A DNA stretch of 64,000 nt from Luteimonas sp. J29 (lineage in GTDB: Bacteria; Pseudomonadota; Gammaproteobacteria; Xanthomonadales; Xanthomonadaceae), in NCBI RefSeq assembly GCF_000472505.1, contig NZ_AWZR01000004.1, positions 191,971 through 255,970 on the forward strand, given 5' to 3'. Both the position numbers and the translations under genes were made by a program. The notes beneath the pieces are model-generated. The model searched no databases. It was not told the origin of the DNA and saw only the letters and a program-made list of their open reading frames with translations. Shown in pieces: positions 44,673 to 53,415 of this stretch (position 1 is its first letter; each line of letters opens with the position of its first letter).

Positions 44673-45659
44673 ATGCCGCTCTATCCGCTGTTCGCCGACC
44701 TGGCCGGTCGCGAGGTCCTCGTGGTGGGCGGGGGGGAGGTCGCGCTGCGCAAGGTGGAGGCCCTGCTGCACGCGGGGGCGCGGGTCCGGATCCACGCCCG
44801 CGAACTGCACCCGGAGCTGGCGCTGCAGGTCGCCCGGGGCCGGCTGGAGCGCCTCGACGGCGACTTCGACCCGGGCTGGATCGAGACCGCCTGGCTGGTG
44901 GTCGTCGCCACCGACGACGCCCGCTTCAATGCCGGGATCGCGGCCGAGGCCACCGTGCGCCGGCGTCTGGTGAACGTGGTGGACGACGCCGCGCTGTCCA
45001 GCTTCCAGGTGCCCGCGGTGGTCGAACGCGCGCCGCTGCAGCTGGCGATCTCCTCGGGTGGCGCGGCGCCGATGCTGGCGCGGCGCCTGCGCGAGCGGCT
45101 GGAAACCGGGCTCGATCCGGCGCTGGGCGAGCTGGCCGGGCTGTTCGCCGCGCACCGCGAACTGATCCGCGCGCGCCTGCCCGACCTGGGGCGGCGCCGG
45201 CGCTGGTTCGACGCGGTGATCGACGGACCGGTGCCGGCGCTGCTGCGCGCGGGCCGGGTCGAGGACGCACGGCGCGCGTTCGCCCGCCAGCTGGACCGGG
45301 CCGACGACATCCCGCACGCAGGCCGCGCCAGCCTCGTGGGCAGCGGCCCGGGCGATCCGGGCCAACTGACCATGGCCGCACTGCGTGCGATGAACCTGGC
45401 CGACGTGCTGCTGGTGGACGCGGGCGTGGCGCCGCAGGTGCTGGCGCTCGCGCGCAAGGATGCGCCGCGCGACACCGCACCGGACGATCCACGGGCCGCG
45501 GCCGCGTGCGTGCGCGACCATGCCGATGCCGGCCGCCACGTCGTCTGGCTGCGTCCGGGCGACGGTTTCCGCGAATCGCCCTGGAACGCCGTCGCGGCCG
45601 CGCTGGCCGACGCGCCGTGGCCGTGCGAAGTCCTCCCCGGCATCACCACCCGCCCGTAG
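44673..45659 (+). CDS. cysG: CysG-like siroheme synthase with truncated methyltransferase domain
   Basis: A 328-residue protein. The N-terminal part (1-210) is the complete precorrin-2 dehydrogenase/sirohydrochlorin ferrochelatase module (LYPLFADLAGREVLVVGGGEVALRKVEALL, VVATDDARFNAGIAAEA, LVNVVDDAALSSFQVPAVV, SSGGAAPMLARRLRE). The C-terminal part begins a SUMT domain (ASLVGSGPGDPGQLTMAALR) but is shortened and degenerate and stops at PGITTRP, against about 457 residues in full CysG. The TAG stop lies inside a REP element. The first two steps must come from CobA (33.4 kb). It starts at ATG 44673 with AAGGAGG at 44660-44666. Confidence 0.88.
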   Translation: MPLYPLFADLAGREVLVVGGGEVALRKVEALLHAGARVRIHARELHPELALQVARGRLERLDGDFDPGWIETAWLVVVATDDARFNAGIAAEATVRRRLVNVVDDAALSSFQVPAVVERAPLQLAISSGGAAPMLARRLRERLETGLDPALGELAGLFAAHRELIRARLPDLGRRRRWFDAVIDGPVPALLRAGRVEDARRAFARQLDRADDIPHAGRASLVGSGPGDPGQLTMAALRAMNLADVLLVDAGVAPQVLALARKDAPRDTAPDDPRAAAACVRDHADAGRHVVWLRPGDGFRESPWNAVAAALADAPWPCEVLPGITTRP

Positions 45660-45681
45660 GAGCGGCTTCAGCCGCGACCGG
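45656..45681 (+). repeat. REP-type element at the end of the cysG-like gene
   Basis: GTAGGAGCGGCTTCAGCC followed by GCGACCGG contains the inverted repeat GCGGCT-TC-AGCCGC. The TAG at its start is the stop codon of the cysG-like gene. Further copies are at 56244-56270 and 56354-56376. Confidence 0.75.
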
Positions 45682-45759
45682 GTCGCTGCGAACCCGTCTT
45701 CCGTGCAATCCCCGCGCCATGCGGCGCGGTCCGCGCACGGATCGCCGCGCGCAATGCCC

Positions 45760-47478
45760 TCACTCCGCGACGGCATCCCCCGAGGTGATCAGCTGGCGCA
45801 GTTCGTCTTCCAACTGCGCGATGCGCTCGGCCAGCGCGCTGGCCGTGTCGGGATCGACGTGCACCAGGCTGTCGAGCAGTTCCGACAGCCGCAGCAGGCG
45901 CTCGCGGTGCCCGCGCACGTCGAGCGGGTTGCGGCGGCCGCGCAGTTCGCGCGCCTCCGCCTGCCCGCCGCCGCGCTGGTGGAACTCGCGCAGCGCCAGG
46001 CCCAGGCGCGAGGCGATGCGCAGGTCGGCGTCGCTCCACGGCGCGCTGGTGCCGCGCACGGTCTCGGTCCAGGCCTCGAAGCTGCGGCGCGGCCCGAGGC
46101 GCTGGCCGTCGTCGCCGAGCTCCATCGGCTGGTCGGGGCGCCCGGCCCAGCGCACCTCCTCGACCTGCTCGCGGCGGAAGAACAGCAGCCATTCGTCGCG
46201 CGCCGGATCGAGTGGCAACGCCAGCACGCCGGCGACGCCGCCGGCGGCCTCGCGGCCAGGGCTCCAGTCGTCGCAGCGGTCGGTGGCCACGGGCGCGCCG
46301 GGCGTGGCCGCGCGCCGCAGCCAGGCGAGCAGGTCGGGCATGCGCTCCGGCGGCGGGCAACGGCCGGCCGCGTGCCAGTGGCCGGACTGCAGCAGCACCA
46401 CGCCGTCGGCCGGGACTGCGCGCTGCAGCAGTTCCAGCTCGGCCGGCAGCGCCAGGCGCGGATCGCTGGCGGCGGACAGGCGCTGGGCGAGCGTGTCGCG
46501 CACGCCGCGCGCCTCCTCCTCGAGCCGCGCCGCCTCCTGCTGTTCGCGCGCGGCCACGCGCATCGAGACGAACAGGCCGAACAGGTCGGCCGCGGCGCGG
46601 ATGCCCGCGGGCACCGGCCGCGGCGTGCGGTGGTGGCAGGCGATCAGGCCCCACAGCCGGCCGCCGGCGACGATCGAGATCGACATCGACGCGGCCACGC
46701 CCATGTTCGCCAGGTACTCCAGGTGCACCGGCGAGACGCTGCGCAGCGAGAGCTGACTCAGGTCAAGCGGACCGCCGCCGGGATTGCGGTCGGGCAGGAT
46801 CGGCACCGGGCGGTAGCGCGCGTCGGGAATCACCCGGATCCGGCTGTGCAGGTACAGCCGGCGCGCCTGCGGCGGGATGTCCGAGGCCGGATAGCGCAGG
46901 CCGAGGTAGGAGGGCATGTCCGGTTCGCGCGATTCGGCCACCACCTCGCCCGAGTCGTCGTGGCGGAAGCGGTACACCATCACCCGGTCGTAGCCGGTGA
47001 GCTTGCGCACCTGCTCGGCCACGCGCTCGTGGAAGCCCGCCTCGTCGAGGCCCTGGGCGATGCGCGCGATCATCGCCTGCGCCACCAGCGTGGGCGAACG
47101 GTCGCCGGCGCCGTGCACGTGCGGCTCGATCTCGATGTGGACCAGGCCTTCGGCGGCGTGCACGCTGACCTCGCACAGCTTCGCCGACGGGCCGATGTTC
47201 GCCACCGCCGCGCGCTGTGCGGGGGCGCCCGGGTCGCTGAAGCCGATGGTCTCGGCGATCGCCTGGATCACGTCGTCGGTGATGAACTCGCGCAGCGAGC
47301 GGCGCAGCATCGCCTCCGGCGCTGCCCCGGTGAGTTCCTCGACGTTCGCCGAGACGTTGGTGATGGTCCAGTCCGGCAGCCGGCAGCTGACCAGGTAGCC
47401 ATGCGGCTGGATCGCGCCGGACAGGTGGATCGGCTCGCTGGCGCAGGCCTGCAGGGCGCGTTCGAGTTCCGGGTTCAT
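45760..47478 (-). CDS. bphP: bacteriophytochrome photosensory core without output domain
   Basis: A 572-residue phytochrome. The biliverdin-binding Cys is in QACASEPIHLSGAIQPHG near residue 12. The PAS domain is about 15-120, the GAF domain about 135-310 with the signature PASDIPPQARRLY, and the PHY domain about 320-500. A short coiled coil (SELLDSLVHVDPDTASALAERIAQLEDELRQ) ends the protein, with no histidine kinase, GGDEF or PAS9 output domain. Light would be sensed through bound biliverdin made by the neighbouring heme oxygenase, and the signal presumably passes through protein contacts. ATG 47478 is chosen; a longer reading lacks the right N-terminus. Its start overlaps the bphO stop. Confidence 0.9.
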   Translation of the reverse strand: MNPELERALQACASEPIHLSGAIQPHGYLVSCRLPDWTITNVSANVEELTGAAPEAMLRRSLREFITDDVIQAIAETIGFSDPGAPAQRAAVANIGPSAKLCEVSVHAAEGLVHIEIEPHVHGAGDRSPTLVAQAMIARIAQGLDEAGFHERVAEQVRKLTGYDRVMVYRFRHDDSGEVVAESREPDMPSYLGLRYPASDIPPQARRLYLHSRIRVIPDARYRPVPILPDRNPGGGPLDLSQLSLRSVSPVHLEYLANMGVAASMSISIVAGGRLWGLIACHHRTPRPVPAGIRAAADLFGLFVSMRVAAREQQEAARLEEEARGVRDTLAQRLSAASDPRLALPAELELLQRAVPADGVVLLQSGHWHAAGRCPPPERMPDLLAWLRRAATPGAPVATDRCDDWSPGREAAGGVAGVLALPLDPARDEWLLFFRREQVEEVRWAGRPDQPMELGDDGQRLGPRRSFEAWTETVRGTSAPWSDADLRIASRLGLALREFHQRGGGQAEARELRGRRNPLDVRGHRERLLRLSELLDSLVHVDPDTASALAERIAQLEDELRQLITSGDAVAE

Positions 47479-48070
47479 CGACAGTCCTCTGGCAATGGCA
47501 TGGGGATGCGGTCGAAGTCGCGCTCGAAACATGTGTACACGAGGGCGAAGGCATCGCGCGCCCCGGCCACCGCCCCGGCGCGTCGCGCGTCATCGCCGGC
47601 CTCCTGTTCGCGCAGTTGCGCGAGCAGGGCGTCCCAGTCGCCGCCTTCGGCGTGGCGGGCGAGGAAGTCCGCGCCCCGGCCCGGCCCGAAGCCGAGCCGG
47701 CGCGCGTCGCGCAGCAGCCTGCGCGCGCCGAGGCTGCTGCCGGCCATCACGTAGTGCCAGCCCAGCCGCGCGGCGTGGCCCGCGACCGGGACGCAACGTC
47801 CTTCCGCCGGCAGCGGCGGCAGCGACAGCGCGGCGAGGTCGCCGGCCAGCCACGCCGACCGGCGCGGCAGCGCGCCGGTGGCGCATTCATAGTCCACGGC
47901 GAAGCGGTGCATGCCGAGCAGGTAGCGGCGGTAGGCATCGACCGTGTCCAACCCGCGCGGGAACAGCGCATCGACGCGCGCGTGAAGGTCGGCCGTGGCG
48001 GCGCGCAGGTGCGCGCGCAGGCACGGCGCTGCGTCACCGTTCCGGGGCGGTTGGCGGATGCTGGAAGCAT
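47475..48070 (-). CDS. bphO: biliverdin-producing heme oxygenase BphO, 5' end uncertain
   Basis: A BphO-type heme oxygenase that would make biliverdin for the phytochrome next to it. The clear part (RAATADLHARVDALFPRGLD, YRRYLLGMHRFAVDYE, LGWHYVMAGSSLGARRLLRD) includes the heme-ligand His in DLHARVD (codon 47982-47984). This frame has no ATG, GTG or TTG start before that motif; the first is TTG 47951, which would cut it off. ATG 48070 and GTG 48037 lie in a frame one base off, so a missing base near 48020 is likely, or a CTG start is used. The stop overlaps the bphP start. Confidence 0.7.
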
Positions 48071-48143
48071 TCCCCTCGATCCGCCTAGGGTACAGGTTCT
48101 CCGGCGCGGCAGGCGGCGGCCGGGTTCAGCCTGGTGAGCCGGC

Positions 48144-48149
48144 TACAAT
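48144..48149 (+). promoter_or_regulatory. -10-like TACAAT upstream of oleB
   Basis: TACAAT lies 27 bp before the GTG start of oleB in the bphO/oleB divergent gap. The -35 is unclear. Confidence 0.4.
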
Positions 48150-48176
48150 GCGCACCCCGTTCCCGCGTACGCGCCC

Positions 48177-49079
48177 GTGTCCTTCCCCGACTACGACTTC
48201 GCCAGCCACCGTTTCGAAGTGCGGCCGGGGATCCGGATGCACTACCTGGACGAGGGTCCGCGCGATGGCGAGGTGGTGCTGGCGCTGCATGGCAATCCCT
48301 CGTGGAGCTATTACTGGCGGCACCTGGTGCGCGGGCTGCGCGACCGCTACCGGGTGGTGGTGCCCGACCACGTCGGCATGGGCCTGTCGGACAAGCCCGA
48401 CGACGACCGCGACGCGCTGCCGCGCTACGACTACACCCTGCAGTCGCGGGTGGACGACCTGCAGGCGCTGCTCGAGCACCTGGGCATCGACGGCCCGCTG
48501 ACCCTGGCGGTGCACGACTGGGGCGGGATGATCGGCTTCGGCTGGGCGCTCGAACGCATGCCGCGGGTGCGGCGCCTGGTGGTGCTCAACACCGCGGCCT
48601 TCCCGATGCCGGCCGGCAAGCCGGTGCCGTGGCAGATCGCGCTGGGACGCGACTACAACATCGGCGAACTGGTGATCCGCGGCTTCAACGCATTCTCGGC
48701 GGGCGCCTCGTGGCTGGGCGTGGAGCGGCGCATGCCGCGCGAGGTGCGCCGCGCCTACGTCGCGCCCTACGACAGCTGGGCCAACCGCATCGCCACCGTG
48801 CGCTTCATGCAGGACATCCCGCTGCGCCCGGGCGACCGCGCCTGGCCGCTGGTGGAAGCTTCGGGCCAGCGCCTGCGCGAGTATGCCGACCGCCCCGCCT
48901 TCATCGGCTGGGGGCTGAAGGACTTCGTGTTCGACCGCGATTTCCTCGCCCGTTTCCGGAGCGACTGGCCGCAGGCCGAGGTGCACGCCTTCGAGGACGC
49001 CGGCCACTACGTGCTCGAGGACCGGCACGAGGTGCTGGTACCGGCGATCCGCGGCTTCCTCGACCGCCACCCGCTCTGA
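48177..49079 (+). CDS. oleB: OleB, alpha/beta hydrolase (beta-lactone decarboxylase) of olefin synthesis
   Basis: A 300-residue haloalkane-dehalogenase-like hydrolase. The nucleophile is Asp114 (VHDWGGMIG), the oxyanion region HGNPSW (39-44) and the catalytic His in DAGHYVLED. Asp114 matches the catalytic Asp reported for Xanthomonas OleB. OleB decarboxylates the beta-lactone made by OleC to the final cis-olefin. It could be mistaken for a haloalkane dehalogenase, but oleC and oleD follow 0.5 kb on. It starts at GTG 48177. Confidence 0.9.
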   Translation: MSFPDYDFASHRFEVRPGIRMHYLDEGPRDGEVVLALHGNPSWSYYWRHLVRGLRDRYRVVVPDHVGMGLSDKPDDDRDALPRYDYTLQSRVDDLQALLEHLGIDGPLTLAVHDWGGMIGFGWALERMPRVRRLVVLNTAAFPMPAGKPVPWQIALGRDYNIGELVIRGFNAFSAGASWLGVERRMPREVRRAYVAPYDSWANRIATVRFMQDIPLRPGDRAWPLVEASGQRLREYADRPAFIGWGLKDFVFDRDFLARFRSDWPQAEVHAFEDAGHYVLEDRHEVLVPAIRGFLDRHPL

Positions 49080-49081
49080 GT

Positions 49082-49513
49082 TCAGGCCGCGATCGGCGGC
49101 AGCCGCGGCGCCGGAGGCGGATCGCCGTTGTCGTCGGGGCGGCCGTCATCGTCGTTGCCGGCCGCGTCGCGCCAGCGCCAGTCGGCGGCGGTGAGCGGCG
49201 CCAGGCCATGCGCGATCCGGGCCTGGTCGCACTGGTGGCTGGGCCGGCCGGATTCCCAGGAGGCCTCCACCTCGCGGCACACCGACGGCCGCCGCGGGTG
49301 GATCGTGCAGCGCGAGTACTCGCCGATGCGCGCGTCCAGGGCGATGCAGCGCACCGGCTCGCTGCGGGTGCCGCGCATGCACAGGCGGTGCGCGTCGAGG
49401 CGTTCGGCCAATGCGGCCGGGACGCCACCTTCGGTGGCCTCGTCGGATTCGAGCCAGTGGAACGCGACGCGGTAGCGCGTGCAGCAGGCGCCGCAGGACA
49501 GGCAGGGGTGCAC
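49082..49513 (-). CDS. YkgJ family cysteine cluster protein
   Basis: A 143-residue Zn/Fe-cluster-type protein with CLSCGACC at the N-terminus (PCLSCGACCTRYRV) and further cysteines in LCMRG, VRCIALD, YSRCTIHPRRPSVCREVE. These are the marks of the YkgJ family (UPF0153); its function is unknown. It lies on the opposite strand between oleB and oleC, its stop only 2 bp from the oleB stop, and it interrupts what would be an oleBCD run. GTG 49513 puts the Cys motif at the start, as usual. Confidence 0.85.
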   Translation of the reverse strand: MHPCLSCGACCTRYRVAFHWLESDEATEGGVPAALAERLDAHRLCMRGTRSEPVRCIALDARIGEYSRCTIHPRRPSVCREVEASWESGRPSHQCDQARIAHGLAPLTAADWRWRDAAGNDDDGRPDDNGDPPPAPRLPPIAA

Positions 49514-49592
49514 GGGTGGAACGGGCGGATCGGGCGGTGCGCGATTTTTCCCGGCGCGTCCGGGCGCGCGCAAGGGGGCAGGGCCGGCGGGC

Positions 49593-49598
49593 GATAAT
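49593..49598 (+). promoter_or_regulatory. -10-like GATAAT upstream of oleC
   Basis: GATAAT precedes the preferred oleC start (ATG 49627) by 28 bp and overlaps an upstream ATG at 49597, which makes that upstream ATG unlikely to be translated. Confidence 0.4.
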
Positions 49599-49626
49599 GG
49601 CGGTCTCCGCCGACCCGGACGCCGCC

Positions 49627-51309
49627 ATGGCCCAGGATCCGAGCGCGGGCACGCCCGCCGCGCCCGCCGCCCCATGCAACATCGCCGCCGCCCTGCCGCG
49701 CCTGGTCGCGCAGGCGCCCGACCGCGTGGCGATGCGCTGCCCGGGTCGCGACGGGCGCTACGGCCAGACGCTCACCTATGGCGAACTCGACGCCCGCAGT
49801 GACGCGATCGCCGCGGGCCTGGCCCGGCGCGGGATCGTGCGCGGCACCCGCACGGTGCTGATGGTGCGGCCGACGCCGGAGTTCTTCCTGCTGATGTTCG
49901 CCCTGTTCAAGGCCGGCGCGGTGCCGGTGCTGGTGGATCCGGGCATCGACCGGCGCGCGCTGCGGCAGTGCCTGGACGAGGCCAGGCCCGAGGCCTTCAT
50001 CGGCATCCCGCTGGCGCAGTTGGCGCGGGTGCTGCTGGGCTGGGCGAAGTCGGCGCGGGTGCGGGTGACGACCGGGCGCTGGGCGCTGCTCGCCGATGCC
50101 ACGCTGGCCCGGGTCGAGCGCGAGGGTACGGGCGCCGCGCCGCCGCCGGCCGACACCAGGCCGGACGACGTCGCCGCGATCCTGTTCACCAGCGGCTCGA
50201 CCGGCGTGCCCAAGGGCGTGGTCTACCGCCATCGCCACTTCGTCGCCCAGGTCGGGATGCTGCGCGACGCGTTCGGGATCGCACCGGGCGGCGTCGATTT
50301 CCCGACCTTCCCGCCGTTCGCGCTGTTCGATCCCGCGCTGGGGCTGACCTCGATCATCCCCGACATGGATCCCACCCGCCCTGCCGCGGCCGACCCGCGC
50401 AAGCTGCACGCGGCGATCGCCCGCTTCGGCGCCGACCAGCTGTTCGGTTCGCCGGCGCTGATGCGGGTGCTGGCCGACCATGGCGCGCCGCTGCCCACGC
50501 TGCGGCGCGTGACGTCGGCCGGCGCGCCGGTGCCGCCGGAGGTGGTGGCGCGGATGCTGGAACTGCTGCCCGGGGACGCGCGGTTCTGGACGCCCTACGG
50601 CGCCACCGAATGCCTGCCGGTGGCAGTGATCGAGGGCCGCGAGCTGCTGTCGCTGCGCGAGCGCACCGAACAGGGCGCCGGCACCTGCGTCGGCCGCCCG
50701 GTGCCGCCGAACGAGGTGCGCATCATCCGCATCGGCGACGACCCGGTCGCGGAGTGGTCCGATGACCTGCTCGTCGCACCGGGCGAAGTGGGCGAGATCA
50801 CCGTGGCCGGTCCCACCGCCACCGACGCCTACTTCAACCGCGAGGCGCAGACCGCGCTGGCGAAGATCCGCGAGCGCCTGGCGGACGGTTCGGAGCGCAT
50901 CGTGCATCGCATGGGCGACGTGGGCTGGTTCGATGTCGACGGCCGGCTGTGGTTCTGTGGACGCAAGTCGCAGCGGGTCGAGACCGCCGACGGGCCGCTG
51001 TACACCGAGCAGGTCGAGCCGGTGTTCAACGTCCATCCGGACGTGCGCCGCACCGCGCTGGTCGGCATCGGCGCGCCGGGCGCGCAGCGCGCGGTGCTGT
51101 GCGTCGAGGCCAATGCCGGCGTGCCCGCGGGCGAGCACGCACGCATCGAGCGCGAGCTGCGCGCGACCGGCGCGCGTTATCCGCACACCGCGCGCATCGA
51201 CGCCTTCCTGTTCCATCCGCGCTTCCCGGTGGACATCCGCCACAATGCCAAGATCGGCCGCGAGAAGCTGGCCGCGTGGGCAGGCCAACGACTGGGAGGC
51301 GCGCGATGA
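49627..51309 (+). CDS. oleC: OleC, AMP-dependent beta-lactone synthetase
   Basis: A 560-residue member of the acyl-AMP ligase superfamily. The nucleotide loop is [12 protein letters not shown], followed by [28 protein letters not shown] and the C-terminal Lys in [15 protein letters not shown]. OleC converts the 2-alkyl-3-hydroxy acid from OleD into a beta-lactone with ATP. ATG 49627 is preferred over 49597 because a -10-like GATAAT overlaps the latter. Its stop overlaps the oleD start by 4 bp (ATGA). Confidence 0.92.
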   Translation: MAQDPSAGTPAAPAAPCNIAAALPRLVAQAPDRVAMRCPGRDGRYGQTLTYGELDARSDAIAAGLARRGIVRGTRTVLMVRPTPEFFLLMFALFKAGAVPVLVDPGIDRRALRQCLDEARPEAFIGIPLAQLARVLLGWAKSARVRVTTGRWALLADATLARVEREGTGAAPPPADTRPDDVAAILFTSGSTGVPKGVVYRHRHFVAQVGMLRDAFGIAPGGVDFPTFPPFALFDPALGLTSIIPDMDPTRPAAADPRKLHAAIARFGADQLFGSPALMRVLADHGAPLPTLRRVTSAGAPVPPEVVARMLELLPGDARFWTPYGATECLPVAVIEGRELLSLRERTEQGAGTCVGRPVPPNEVRIIRIGDDPVAEWSDDLLVAPGEVGEITVAGPTATDAYFNREAQTALAKIRERLADGSERIVHRMGDVGWFDVDGRLWFCGRKSQRVETADGPLYTEQVEPVFNVHPDVRRTALVGIGAPGAQRAVLCVEANAGVPAGEHARIERELRATGARYPHTARIDAFLFHPRFPVDIRHNAKIGREKLAAWAGQRLGGAR

Positions 51310-52316
51310 GGATCCTGGTGACCGGCGGCGGCGGTTTCCTCGGCCAGGCCCTGTGCCGCGGCCTGGTCGAACGCGGCCACGAGGTGGTGAGCTTCAACCG
51401 CGGACACTACCCCGCGCTCGATGCGCTGGGGGTGCGCCAGGTGCGAGGCGACCTCGCCGACGCGCAGGCGGTGCTCGAGGCCGCGCGCGGCGCCGAAGCC
51501 ATCTTCCACAACGCCGCCAAGGCCGGCGCCTGGGGCAGTTACGACGGCTATTTCCAGGCCAACGTGGTCGGTACCCGGAACGTGCTGGCTGCCTGCCGCG
51601 CGCTGGGGATCGGACGCCTGGTCTACACCTCCACGCCGAGCGTGACCCACCGGCGCACGCATCCGGTCGAAGGCGGGACCGCCGACACCGTGCCCTATGG
51701 CGAGGGCTTCAAGGCGCCCTACGCGGCGACCAAGACCATCGCGGAAAAGGAAGTGCTGGCGGCGAACGGCGGCGAGCTGGCCGGCGGCGCGCGCCTGGCG
51801 ACGGTCGCGCTGCGCCCGCGCCTGATCTGGGGCCCGGGCGACCAGCAGATCCTGCCGCGCCTGGTCGAACGCGCGAAGGCCGGACGCCTGCGCTTCGTCG
51901 GCGACGGCCGCAACCGCATCGACACCACCTACATCGACAACGCCGCGCAGGCGCACTTCGATGCGTTCGAGCACCTCGCGCCGGGCGCGGCGTGCGCGGG
52001 CCGCGCCTACTTCATCAGCAACGGCGAGCCCAGGCCCACGCGCGAGATCGTCAACGCGCTGCTCGAGGCCGCCGGCGCGCCGCGGGTCGAGGGCGCGATC
52101 CCGTTCCCGGTCGCCTACGCGATCGGCGGCCTGTGCGAAGCGCTGTGGCCGCTGCTGCGGCTGCGCGGCGAGCCGCCGATGACGCGCTTCCTCGCCGAGC
52201 AGCTCAGCACCACCCACTGGTACTCGATGGAGCCGGCGCGGCGCGATTTCGGCTACGTGCCGAAGGTCCCGATCGCCGAAGGGCTGGAACGGCTGCGCGC
52301 CGCCTGGCGCGGCTGA
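51306..52316 (+). CDS. oleD: OleD, 2-alkyl-3-ketoacid reductase (NAD(P)H-dependent epimerase fold)
   Basis: A 336-residue extended SDR. The nucleotide motif is [11 protein letters not shown] (residues 6-16), and the catalytic Ser/Tyr/Lys lie in [10 protein letters not shown] and [32 protein letters not shown] is typical of the steroid-dehydrogenase-like extended SDRs to which OleD belongs. It reduces the ketoacid made by OleA. It is co-translated with oleC (ATGA overlap) and completes the set, with oleA at 25.9 kb. Confidence 0.92.
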   Translation: MRILVTGGGGFLGQALCRGLVERGHEVVSFNRGHYPALDALGVRQVRGDLADAQAVLEAARGAEAIFHNAAKAGAWGSYDGYFQANVVGTRNVLAACRALGIGRLVYTSTPSVTHRRTHPVEGGTADTVPYGEGFKAPYAATKTIAEKEVLAANGGELAGGARLATVALRPRLIWGPGDQQILPRLVERAKAGRLRFVGDGRNRIDTTYIDNAAQAHFDAFEHLAPGAACAGRAYFISNGEPRPTREIVNALLEAAGAPRVEGAIPFPVAYAIGGLCEALWPLLRLRGEPPMTRFLAEQLSTTHWYSMEPARRDFGYVPKVPIAEGLERLRAAWRG

Positions 52317-52502
52317 ACGGCAGCCTGCCCACGGCACGTCAGGGCGGCGTGAGCATCCCGCGCGGGCGCGTTGATTCCCAGGCGCGCCGCGCCTTCACGA
52401 CGGACTCACCCCACGCTCACCGGCCCACGACCGCGCGGTGCGTAGCGTCCCGCCTGCACACCATCACTGCGGCCGCGCGCCGCTGCACCGGAGACACCAC
52501 CC

Positions 52503-52661
52503 ATGCTCAGATACGCCGTCATCTTCTTCGTCATCGCCCTCATCGCCGCCGTCCTCGGCTTCAGCGGCGTGGCGGGCGCCGCCACCAACATCGCCTGGAT
52601 CCTGTTCGTCGTGTTCGTGATCCTGGCCATCGTCTCGATGCTGCGCGGCCGCCGCGTCTAG
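52503..52661 (+). CDS. DUF1328 (YtjA) small membrane protein
   Basis: A 52-residue peptide with two hydrophobic helices separated by Gly/Ala ([20 protein letters not shown] and [19 protein letters not shown]), ending in RGRRV. This is the YtjA/DUF1328 family of small inner-membrane proteins, often stress-induced; the function is unknown. ATG 52503 has GGAGA 10-14 bp upstream. The 186 bp before it hold no other gene. Confidence 0.88.
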   Translation: MLRYAVIFFVIALIAAVLGFSGVAGAATNIAWILFVVFVILAIVSMLRGRRV

Positions 52662-52687
52662 CGCGCCACCGCAGGCATTCGAGGACC

Positions 52688-52715
52688 GGAAGGCCCGCCG
52701 CGAGGCGGGCCTTCC
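52688..52715. terminator. hairpin between the DUF1328 gene and ubiJ
   Basis: A 12-bp stem GGAAGGCCCGCC/GGCGGGCCTTCC with a GCGA tetraloop lies 26 bp after the DUF1328 stop. It is a likely terminator with a short T run within the stem end. Confidence 0.65.
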
Positions 52716-52759
52716 TGCGTCCGGCCGACAGCGACGCCGGGAGGCGCCCGGCCGGCGGC

Positions 52760-52765
52760 TACAAT
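52760..52765 (+). promoter_or_regulatory. -10-like TACAAT just before ubiJ
   Basis: TACAAT ends 5 bp before the ubiJ ATG at 52771, so the ubiJ-ubiB transcript may be leaderless. Confidence 0.4.
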
Positions 52766-52770
52766 GCGGC

Positions 52771-53415
52771 ATGGCCTCGCCGATGCCTTCCCCCTTCGAC
52801 GCACTCAAGCCGCTGGCCGGGCGCGCGCTCGAAGCCGCCCTCAACCGCGCGCTGGCGCTGGATCCGGAGACGCGCGACGCGCTCGCCCGGCTCGACGGGC
52901 GCCACGTCAGCCTCGCGCTCGAGGCGCCGCCGGTGGCGCTGTCGCTGACGGTGTCCGGCGAGCGCCTGGTGGTCGGGCCGGTGGACGAGACCGTCGAGCC
53001 CGACCTCGCGGTGCGCGCCACCCTCGGCGGGATCCTCGCCCAGCTGCCGTTCCTGCGCCGCGACGACGCGGCGCCGGCCGGCCGCGTGCGCGTGGCCGGC
53101 GATGCGGAACTGGCGCGCCACCTGCAGCGCCTGGCCACGCGCTTCGATCCGGACTGGCAGCAGCCGTTCGTGTCGGTGTTCGGCGAGGTCGCCGGGGTGC
53201 AGCTGGCCAATGCCTTCGGCGGCGCCCTGCGCCAGCTGCGCGCGCTGGGCTCGGGCCTGGCCCGCAGCGCGGCCGAGTTCGTGACCGAGGAATCGCGCGA
53301 CGTGGTCGCGCGCGCCGAGCTCGACGCCTTCCTCGACGACGTCGACGCGCTGCGCGAGGACGCCGACCGGCTCGCGGTGCGCATCGAGCGCCTGCGCCAG
53401 GGGAGTCCGGCTTGA
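52771..53415 (+). CDS. ubiJ: ubiquinone biosynthesis accessory factor UbiJ
   Basis: A 214-residue protein with an SCP2 lipid-binding domain (about 15-115; [39 protein letters not shown]) and a C-terminal helical coil ([20 protein letters not shown]). UbiJ binds ubiquinone precursors and helps assemble the Ubi complex in the cytosol. Its stop overlaps the ubiB TTG start (TTGA), so the two are translationally coupled. In Enterobacteria ubiE precedes ubiJ; it is not here. Confidence 0.9.
   Translation: MASPMPSPFDALKPLAGRALEAALNRALALDPETRDALARLDGRHVSLALEAPPVALSLTVSGERLVVGPVDETVEPDLAVRATLGGILAQLPFLRRDDAAPAGRVRVAGDAELARHLQRLATRFDPDWQQPFVSVFGEVAGVQLANAFGGALRQLRALGSGLARSAAEFVTEESRDVVARAELDAFLDDVDALREDADRLAVRIERLRQGSPA

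Noticed and set aside
48177..49079. Haloalkane dehalogenase
   Set aside because: The fold and catalytic Asp fit, but oleC and oleD follow closely and the sequence fits OleB, so the olefin pathway is the better call.
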